This document shows, one piece after another, positions 42,474 through 48,604 of a DNA stretch of 48,604 nucleotides; position 1 is the stretch's first letter, and every line of letters begins with the position of its first letter. The stretch is from contig JAMFSI010000104.1 in assembly GCA_026225215.1 (NCBI GenBank), positions 1 to 48,604 of the forward strand. Reading direction: 5' to 3'. A program made the translations under genes and the position numbers. The notes under the pieces are model-generated. The model was not told where the DNA came from. It saw nothing but the letters and a program-made list of their open reading frames with translations, and ran no database searches. This DNA is from Sphingomonas palustris (GTDB lineage: Bacteria > Pseudomonadota > Alphaproteobacteria > Sphingomonadales > Sphingomonadaceae).

Positions 42474-42566
42474 GCGAATACTGCCCCATGGCGAGCATCA
42501 CGGTATCGTTTGCCATGGTTAATAAACTGCTAAGCCCGCTATGACATCACTTGCGGCGGTGCCAGC

Positions 42567-43970
42567 TTAGCCAAGCCGGGTGAAACGCCCCAGCTCGCGC
42601 GGCGTCAGGCGAACCTTGATCCGGCGCTGCGGCGCAGCATCGCCGCTCACCGCTTCGCTATCCACAAGTATTTCGGCATCAGCCAGCACTTCACCATGCG
42701 CATGCAGCCACGCAATGCGCTGGCCGTCCCCTGCCGGCAGCACGAATTCAAGCTCACGCGCATCGCCGGTGAGCAATCGGCTCGCGGCGGTGAGCAGTTG
42801 ATCGCAGCCCTCTCCGGTCAAGGCAGATAACGGCACCACGATCTGGTCGCCGCTGGCCTGCGCCTGGTGTGCGAGTTCGGCGGCACGATCGGGCGACAGC
42901 AGATCCCATTTGTTCCAGACCTCGATCACCGGCACCGCCACCGGTATGGGCGCCGCCGCGTCCGCCGGCGCATCGGCCGACGCCGTCGCCAGTCCGAGAT
43001 CGGCCAGCACCGCCAGCACTTGCGCCTTTTGCGCAGCGCTGTCGGGATTGGCGATGTCGCGGACGTGGATGATGACGTCAGCAGCGGTCACCTCCTCCAG
43101 CGTGGCGCGAAAAGCAGCCACCAACTGCGTCGGCAGATCGGAAATGAAGCCGACCGTATCCGAGACGATCGCCTTGTCGACACCGGGCAAGCGGACCCGG
43201 CGCATCGTCGGGTCGAGCGTCGCGAACAGCAGATCCTGCGCCATCACGCTGGCGCCGGTCAGATGATTGAACAGCGTCGATTTGCCGGCATTGGTATAGC
43301 CCACCAGCGCCAGCACCGGCCACGGCGCCTTTTCGCGCCGATCGCGGTGGAGCGCGCGGGTGCGGCGCACCTGCTCCAGCTCGCGGCGGATGCGCGCCAT
43401 GCGATCGCGGATCAGCCGGCGGTCGGCCTCGATCTGGGTTTCGCCCGGCCCGCCGAGGAAGCCGAAGCCGCCGCGCTGCCGCTCAAGGTGAGTCCAGCTG
43501 CGCACCAGCCGCCCCGCCTGATAATCGAGATGCGCCAGTTCGACCTGCAATCGCCCCTCGGCGGTGACCGCGCGTTCGCCAAAGATTTCGAGGATCAACC
43601 CGGTGCGATCGATGACCTTGCGCTCGAGTTTTTCTTCAAGATTGCGCTGCTGGATCGCCGACAGCGCGCCATCGACCACGATCAGCTCGGCATCATACTC
43701 AACGCATGCAGCAGCGATATTGGCCACCTGGCCCTCGCCGAACAGCGTCGCGGCGCGCACCTCGCGGATCGGGATCGCCGAGGCATCGACCACCACCAGC
43801 CCGATCGCCAGCGCAAGGCCGGTGGCTTCTTCCAGCCGTGCCTCACGCTCGATCGGGGCTGCCTTGCCACGCAATTCCGTGCAAACCACCAGGGCGCGGA
43901 TGCCGCGGGTGACCTCGCCTTTTTGCTCGTCGTAAAAAGTCAGGCGCCAGAATCCTCTTCGCCGTCCCAC
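42567..43970 (-). CDS. hflX: GTPase HflX
   Basis: A ribosome-binding GTPase that splits stalled 70S ribosomes. The 467-residue protein has the HflX N-terminal domain, then [21 protein letters not shown] near residue 168, and the G domain with GYTNAGKS (G1, 224-231), [10 protein letters not shown] (G3, 271-280) and NKWDLL (G4). The start is uncertain: the GTG at 43970 overlaps hfq by 31 bp, while the conserved part begins nearer [10 protein letters not shown], which has no ATG, GTG or TTG just upstream; a CTG overlapping the hfq stop is possible. It belongs to the ntrY-ntrX-hfq-hflX block and follows hfq directly. Confidence 0.92.
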   Translation of the reverse strand: MGRRRGFWRLTFYDEQKGEVTRGIRALVVCTELRGKAAPIEREARLEEATGLALAIGLVVVDASAIPIREVRAATLFGEGQVANIAAACVEYDAELIVVDGALSAIQQRNLEEKLERKVIDRTGLILEIFGERAVTAEGRLQVELAHLDYQAGRLVRSWTHLERQRGGFGFLGGPGETQIEADRRLIRDRMARIRRELEQVRRTRALHRDRREKAPWPVLALVGYTNAGKSTLFNHLTGASVMAQDLLFATLDPTMRRVRLPGVDKAIVSDTVGFISDLPTQLVAAFRATLEEVTAADVIIHVRDIANPDSAAQKAQVLAVLADLGLATASADAPADAAAPIPVAVPVIEVWNKWDLLSPDRAAELAHQAQASGDQIVVPLSALTGEGCDQLLTAASRLLTGDARELEFVLPAGDGQRIAWLHAHGEVLADAEILVDSEAVSGDAAPQRRIKVRLTPRELGRFTRLG

Positions 43971-44575
43971 TCGCCCGTCAAATCCACCGGGGTCAGTGGC
44001 TGAATGGTCGACACGGCGTGCTTATAAGCCATCTGCACATAGCCATCGCGTTCAAGCAACAGGCAGAACAGATCATAAGCGGCAACGCGGCCCTGCAACA
44101 TCACCCCGTTCACCAGGAACATCGTGACTTGCACACCGGCGCTGCGCACGCTGGTCAGGAATACATCCTGCAACAGCCGCAGTTTCTTGCTTTCGCCAGA
44201 GGTAACGAATTGGCGCGCATCGATCGGCTGGCTGGGCATGATCGTCGAAATGGCATGCTTGTAGACCAGTTGCGACTGGCCATCGCGGCGCAGCAGGATC
44301 GAGAAATTATCGAACCAGGTGACGATGCCCTGCAGCTTGACGCCCTTGACCAGAAACATGGTCACCGGGGTCTTGTGCTTGCGCAACAGATTGAGGAACT
44401 GGTCCTGAAGATTCTGGTTTTTGGCCGCCGCACCATTGGCAGCTTTCGCTGGCGCGACCACGGGCGCAGCGGTGGCGCCCGAGCTATCGGTATCGTTTGC
44501 CGACTGAGGAGGAAGCGGCGATTCGGCAGCCTCAGGCTTGGACCTGGGGCGAGCGGTGAGGGTACGTCCCGTCAT
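43940..44575 (-). CDS. hfq: Tandem (two-domain) Hfq RNA chaperone
   Basis: Hfq helps small RNAs pair with target mRNAs. This 211-residue form contains two Sm domains. Domain 1 (about 55-117) has [30 protein letters not shown] and YKHA at 105-108, all near the E. coli pattern. Domain 2 (about 133-195) keeps [14 protein letters not shown] and YKHA (184-187) but has GVMLQG in place of GVKLQG and SVRSAGV in place of the basic rim. A 50-residue disordered N-tail and a short acidic C-tail ([11 protein letters not shown]) flank them. Normal Hfq is a hexamer of one-domain subunits; three copies of this protein could make a pseudo-hexamer (inference). The ATG at 44575 follows GGAG. Confidence 0.95.
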   Translation of the reverse strand: MTGRTLTARPRSKPEAAESPLPPQSANDTDSSGATAAPVVAPAKAANGAAAKNQNLQDQFLNLLRKHKTPVTMFLVKGVKLQGIVTWFDNFSILLRRDGQSQLVYKHAISTIMPSQPIDARQFVTSGESKKLRLLQDVFLTSVRSAGVQVTMFLVNGVMLQGRVAAYDLFCLLLERDGYVQMAYKHAVSTIQPLTPVDLTGEWDGEEDSGA

Positions 44576-44637
44576 ATTCTGCTCCATTTTTGGCGGCCGC
44601 CGATGCGGTCCGCAATCTGGCCGGTGAAATCCCCGAC

Positions 44638-44664
44638 CGAAGACATAACAAGTCTATGTCTTCG
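44638..44664. promoter_or_regulatory. Inverted repeat in the hfq leader
   Basis: CGAAGACATA and TATGTCTTCG are perfect 10-bp arms around a 7-nt spacer, 63 bp before the hfq start. It could be an operator or an RNA hairpin. The 266-bp gap between ntrX and hfq holds nothing else I recognise. Confidence 0.5.
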
Positions 44665-44841
44665 CGGTTGCAGCGTAAATGACAAAATTCACATTTCGCT
44701 TCATGCAGGTTAAATACTGGAGCATATTCCCTTATTTTTCCAGGAGATGCGCCGCGATCGTCGTTCGAGAACCGATTTCCACGGCCGCACCTCGCCCCGC
44801 ATTTGCTACCGCCTATGACCATACCGCTGTGCGGCGATTCG

Positions 44842-46227
44842 CTATTCCTCCTCATCGTCATCGCGGCGCTCGGCGATTCCCAACAGCTTGAGTTTGCGGT
44901 GCAGCGCCGAACGCTCCATGCCGATGAAGGTCGCCGTTTTCGAGATATTCCCCGAAAAACGCCGGATCTGAACTTTCAAATATTCGCGTTCGAAACTCTC
45001 GCGCGCCTCGCGCAGCGGCGCGCCCATCAGTGCCGGCATGCCGAGATCCCCCGAGATGCGGCTGTTGGTGATCTCGCTCGGCAGCATGTCGGGTTCGATA
45101 CGCGACAAACGTTCGCGCGGGGTCAGGATCACCGTTCGTTCGACGACGTTGCGCAATTGCCTGACATTGCCGGGCCATTCATAGCTCTGCAACGCCGCCA
45201 TCGCCTCGGGCGCGACTTCGGGGGGCGCCACGCCCTGATCGTTGGCGAAGCGAGCAAAGAAATGATCGATCAGCGCCGGAATATCCTCGCGCCGGTCGGC
45301 GAGCGAAGGAACATGCAGCGGCACGACATTGAGCCGGTAATAGAGATCCTCGCGGAAGCGCTTCTCGGCAATCTCCTTCTCAAGATTGCGCGAACTTGAC
45401 GATAGCACGCGGACATCGACACGTATCTGACGATTGCCACCGACGCGCACGAAGCTTTGTTCGGTCAGCACCCGCAGGATACGCGCCTGAGTCGAAAGCG
45501 GCATATCCGCCACTTCGTCGAAATAGAGCGTGCCGCCATCGGCCATTTCCAGCAAGCCGGCGCGTTCGAGCTGGCCATCCGATTCCTCGCCGAACAACTC
45601 CTGCTCGAAGCGTTCGGGGGTGATCCGCGCCGAATTCACGCTGACGAAGGCGTGTTGGGCACGCGGGCTCCAGCTATGCAGCAACCGCGCGGCGACTTCC
45701 TTGCCGACCCCCGCCGGACCCGAAATCAGCAAGCGACTGCCGGTATTGGCCACCCGCTTCAGCGTCGCCCGGACCTGGTTGATCGCCGCGCTGTTGCCGG
45801 TGAATTCCTGGCCGAATGGCAGTACCTGCTTCAGGCGGGCGTTCTCGCGGCGCAGCATTTCAGTTTCGGTCGCGCGCGCCACCAGATGGAGCAAACGCTC
45901 GGCCTCGAAGGGCTTTTCGATAAAATCCATGGCGCCGCGCCCGATCGCCGACACCGCCGTATCGATATTGCCATGGCCGGAGAAAATGATCACCGGCAGT
46001 TCGGGCTCGCGCAGCTTGATCGCGTCGAGCACTTCGAGCCCATCCATCGGGCTGCCATGCAGCCAGACATCGAGCAGCACCAGCGAAGGCCGCCGCTGAT
46101 CGATGGCGTCGAGCGCGGCGCGACTGTCGCCCGCGGTGCGACACTCATAGCCTTCGTCTTCAAGCACCCCCGCGACGAGGTCGCGGATGTCCTTTTCGTC
46201 GTCGACGATCAATATATCCAGAGCCAT
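44842..46227 (-). CDS. ntrX: Nitrogen/redox response regulator NtrX
   Basis: A 461-residue AAA+ response regulator, partner of NtrY. The receiver has phospho-acceptor D53 in LVLLDVWLHG. The AAA+ domain has Walker A GPAGVGKE at 170-177 and Walker B GGTLYFDEVAD, but the GAFTGA loop needed to contact sigma-54 is missing: after ELFGEES comes DGQLERAGLLEM. This is known of alphaproteobacterial NtrX, which therefore acts in other ways. The C-terminal Fis-type helix-turn-helix is at FSGNISKTATFIGMERSALHRKL. The gene follows ntrY by 51 bp. Confidence 0.93.
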   Translation of the reverse strand: MALDILIVDDEKDIRDLVAGVLEDEGYECRTAGDSRAALDAIDQRRPSLVLLDVWLHGSPMDGLEVLDAIKLREPELPVIIFSGHGNIDTAVSAIGRGAMDFIEKPFEAERLLHLVARATETEMLRRENARLKQVLPFGQEFTGNSAAINQVRATLKRVANTGSRLLISGPAGVGKEVAARLLHSWSPRAQHAFVSVNSARITPERFEQELFGEESDGQLERAGLLEMADGGTLYFDEVADMPLSTQARILRVLTEQSFVRVGGNRQIRVDVRVLSSSSRNLEKEIAEKRFREDLYYRLNVVPLHVPSLADRREDIPALIDHFFARFANDQGVAPPEVAPEAMAALQSYEWPGNVRQLRNVVERTVILTPRERLSRIEPDMLPSEITNSRISGDLGMPALMGAPLREARESFEREYLKVQIRRFSGNISKTATFIGMERSALHRKLKLLGIAERRDDDEEE

Positions 46228-46278
46228 GGAGCCTCCAAAGCTGGTGCCGGCTGGCGACCCGTTGTCATTACATTTTCC

Positions 46279-48501
46279 TCATTCCGCCGCTTCGACGCTG
46301 CGCTGGCTGGCCAACGGATCGCAGGCGAAGACCATCATGACCTGCGTGCCGCCCGCAGGCAGCGACGCGAAACTCATGTCACCGCCGTGTTCCTCGACGA
46401 TCTTCTTGACGATCGCCAAGCCGAGGCCAGTGCCCTTCTCACGCGTCGTCACGTAAGGCTCGATGATTCGTTCGCGATCCTGCGGCAAGCCGATGCCGTT
46501 ATCGCTGATCAGAATATCGACGGCGGCTCCGGTCTGGCGCATGGCGATAGAAATAGCGCCACGGTAATCGTCGTGCTGAACCTTTGCCCGAGCTTCAATG
46601 GCTTCTATCGCGTTCTTAAGGACATTGGTCATAGCTTGACCAAATTGGTGACGATCACAGGCGATACGTTCGATGTCGCCCTCAGCCGAAAATTTGAAAT
46701 TGATGTCGGGCCGGGACACTTCCTGCAGAAACACCGATTGGCGCGCGAGATCGACCGGGTCTTCGGGCCGAAACACCGGCTTGGGCAGCCGCGCGAAGGA
46801 CGAGAATTCATCGACCATCTTACGCAAGTCACCGACCTGGCGAATGATCGTCGCGGTCAGTTCGTCGAACAACGCGCCATCGACGAGGATCTGTTTGCGA
46901 TAACGACGGTTCAGCCGTTCGGTCGCCAGCTGGATCGGGGTCAATGGGTTCTTGATCTCATGCGCGATGCGCCGGGCGACGTCGGACCAGGCAGCTTGCC
47001 GCTGATCGAGCAATTGCCGGGTTATATCCTCGAAGGTGATGACATGGCCGCCGCGATTGTGCGTCAGCTTGACCGCCAAGGTCAGCAATTCGCCCGATTT
47101 GCCATGCTGAGCGACGCCCCCGGTCAAGCCATTATCGATCATATTGGCGATCTGCGGCGCGACCTCAGCGAGGCGTAGCCCCAATGGCGGCGGGCCGCTG
47201 TGCTCAAGCAGCAGCTTCTGCGCCGAGCTGTTCATCAGCATCACCGCACCGTCGCTGTCGAGCGAAATCACCCCAGCGGTCACCGATTCAAGCACCGCCT
47301 CGATCAGCGCCCGGCGCTCGTCGAGTTGCTGATTGGCGCCAACCAGCGCCTGCGTCTGACGTTCGATTTGCGCGGTCATGCGATTAAAGGCGCGATTGAG
47401 CAGGCCGATATCGTCGGCGCCGGTGCGCCCTTCGACGCGCAAGGCAAAATTTCCGCTGCCCACCCGGCGGGCAGCCGCGACCAGTTCGTAAAGCGGCTGC
47501 ACCTGGCGATCGGCAAAGCGCAGCGCGAACCACACCGCCATGCCGACCAGCGCCAGCGAAATCACGAAGAGAGCAATATTGAACCGCAATTGCAGCAGTC
47601 GCGCGCGCTGCGTCAGCACTTGATAAGCTCGCACGATATTTTCAGCCCGGCGCCCCTGGCTCAGGGCGAGCAAGTCGGAGGTGCGCGCAACATAGAGGTA
47701 CAGGCCGGAAGGGCGGTCGATGGGCGTCACCGCTTCGATCCGATCGGCGGGCGCATTGACCACGATCGGCTCACCGGCATCGATGCGCCGCAACTCCTGC
47801 GGGGTCACCCGCTCGCGGGTGACGTTCTTGCTCGGATCGACGATCGCGGCGGTGCGCAATTTGCCGTCGCTCGCCTTTTGCAGGATCGCCACCTCATCGA
47901 GCCCGCGCTGCAGCACCTGATAAGACAAGGCTTCCGCAAATTGCGGGCTGACGATCGTGGTATGGCTAAGGATGTAATGCAGGTCATCGGCCATCGCGAC
48001 CGCTTGATTGCTGACATCACGCTGGGTCTGCTCGTAATAGCCGCGCGCCAGCTTATTGGCGTTTTCCAGCATTCCGCGCGAATTGTCCGAAAACCAGAAT
48101 TCCACGCCCGACTGGAACAACCAGGAGGCAAAAATCACCACCAGCAGCGTGGGGATGGCCGCGACCAAAGAGAACAGAAACACCAGTTGGACGTGTAAGC
48201 GCCCCGTACCGCCCATTTCGGCAGCCCGACGCAAGGCGATCCGGCGCCCGAGCAGGACCAGTATCCCCATGGCCGGTAGCAACGTACCCACTAGCAGCGA
48301 AGCAGTCAGGCCGGATGGCAGCAACTGACCTTTCACCGCCTGGTTAGACAACGCGGCCCAAGTCGTCAGCGTCGCCACCAGAAAGGCAACGACCGCAACG
48401 ATCTCCAACACCGGGAAAATCTTGGCGCGCCGCGCCGCCACTTGCATGCGCCGCCACCAACGGGGCCAACGTCGCATACGGGAAAGGCCGAGGGTAACCA
48501 T
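46279..48501 (-). CDS. ntrY: Sensor histidine kinase NtrY
   Basis: A 740-residue inner-membrane kinase linked to nitrogen metabolism and redox or envelope control. Three or so N-terminal hydrophobic segments (30-150), a large periplasmic part, another membrane segment near 320, then a HAMP domain (FADRQVQPLYELVAAARRVGSGNF), a PAS domain, the H-box with H514 in RRIAHEIKNPLTPIQLATERL, and the ATPase domain with NVLKNAIEAIEAR and GTGLGLAIVKKIVEEHGG. It probably lies after ntrB-ntrC outside the window. Repeat family B begins 55 bp before its start. Confidence 0.95.
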   Translation of the reverse strand: MVTLGLSRMRRWPRWWRRMQVAARRAKIFPVLEIVAVVAFLVATLTTWAALSNQAVKGQLLPSGLTASLLVGTLLPAMGILVLLGRRIALRRAAEMGGTGRLHVQLVFLFSLVAAIPTLLVVIFASWLFQSGVEFWFSDNSRGMLENANKLARGYYEQTQRDVSNQAVAMADDLHYILSHTTIVSPQFAEALSYQVLQRGLDEVAILQKASDGKLRTAAIVDPSKNVTRERVTPQELRRIDAGEPIVVNAPADRIEAVTPIDRPSGLYLYVARTSDLLALSQGRRAENIVRAYQVLTQRARLLQLRFNIALFVISLALVGMAVWFALRFADRQVQPLYELVAAARRVGSGNFALRVEGRTGADDIGLLNRAFNRMTAQIERQTQALVGANQQLDERRALIEAVLESVTAGVISLDSDGAVMLMNSSAQKLLLEHSGPPPLGLRLAEVAPQIANMIDNGLTGGVAQHGKSGELLTLAVKLTHNRGGHVITFEDITRQLLDQRQAAWSDVARRIAHEIKNPLTPIQLATERLNRRYRKQILVDGALFDELTATIIRQVGDLRKMVDEFSSFARLPKPVFRPEDPVDLARQSVFLQEVSRPDINFKFSAEGDIERIACDRHQFGQAMTNVLKNAIEAIEARAKVQHDDYRGAISIAMRQTGAAVDILISDNGIGLPQDRERIIEPYVTTREKGTGLGLAIVKKIVEEHGGDMSFASLPAGGTQVMMVFACDPLASQRSVEAAE

Positions 48502-48555
48502 CGTTGCTCTATTACAACACTAGTGTTGCGGCCATGCAAGGGGTTTCGGTGTGGC

Positions 48556-48604
48556 GTCTGATCCGAAACTTCGTTTCGGATAGTCGGTACCGGCCGCGGC
48601 CCCC
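48556..48604. repeat. Family B repeat, copy 3, cut by the window end
   Basis: GTCTGATCCGAAACTTCGTT and following bases repeat the right half of the family B element in the opposite orientation, with the ATCCGAAAC/GTTTCGGAT palindrome at 48561-48581 followed by TAGTCGGTACCGGCC. The remainder lies beyond the window. Confidence 0.85.

Overview
The window is ordinary chromosomal DNA, rich in G and C, from an alphaproteobacterium, most likely a sphingomonad (order Sphingomonadales). The evidence is gene order and families: the ntrY-ntrX-hfq-hflX-mazG block, the tkt-gap-pgk-fba-thiE glycolytic cluster, the zauP-zapA-6S RNA-fau block, DUF2842, a PEP-CTERM type PrsK/PrsR pair with its sugar transferase, and a tandem-duplicated Hfq of the kind I associate with Novosphingobium relatives. 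No prophage, integrase, transposase, CRISPR array or plasmid gene is visible. I could not run database searches; all calls rest on reading the sequence and translations.

Layout. 1-5 kb: a nitronate monooxygenase-like enzyme, an NADPH:FMN reductase-like protein, recJ, two tRNA-Glu genes with different anticodons, and glsA. 5-8 kb: phosphate control genes phoR, phoU and phoB, with a clear Pho box before phoU but no pstSCAB genes between phoR and phoU. 8-12.5 kb: a metallo-beta-lactamase-fold hydrolase, an APC amino acid permease, panB and a DUF475 membrane protein. 12.5-21 kb: a surface-polysaccharide and signalling region with a GT2 glycosyltransferase, then prsR, prsK and an EpsB-type sugar transferase in one overlapping operon, and a divergent GGDEF-EAL protein with both sites intact. 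21-25 kb: a small secreted protein, a DUF2306 membrane protein, a rubrerythrin / Fe-S protein / DUF3501 cluster and tRNA-Leu. 25-30 kb: a membrane protein I do not recognise, suhB, efp, a secreted protein with a heptapeptide-repeat leader, and an OPT transporter. 30-37 kb: thiE, fba, pgk, gap and tkt on the minus strand, with a TlpA-like thioredoxin facing the other way between fba and pgk. 37-39 kb: zauP, zapA, 6S RNA, fau and DUF2842. 39-48.6 kb: tRNA-Asp, a secreted protein, thyA, tRNA-Pro, mazG, a sulfotransferase remnant, hflX, the double hfq, ntrX and ntrY.

The most unusual content lies in two places. One is hfq, which encodes two Sm domains in one polypeptide, the second with changed RNA-contact residues. 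The other is the intergenic space, which carries at least four families of palindromic repeats: (A) five copies of an inverted pair built on GTCCTGAGCTTGTCGAAGGA, three of them between converging genes; (B) a modular set of hairpins, including a perfect 35-bp stem just after 6S RNA; (C) GC-rich nested palindromes between genes of two operons; and (D) a composite element inside the Fe-S/DUF3501 gap. The rubrerythrin/Fe-S/DUF3501 cluster is the best candidate here for a conserved but functionally undescribed system.
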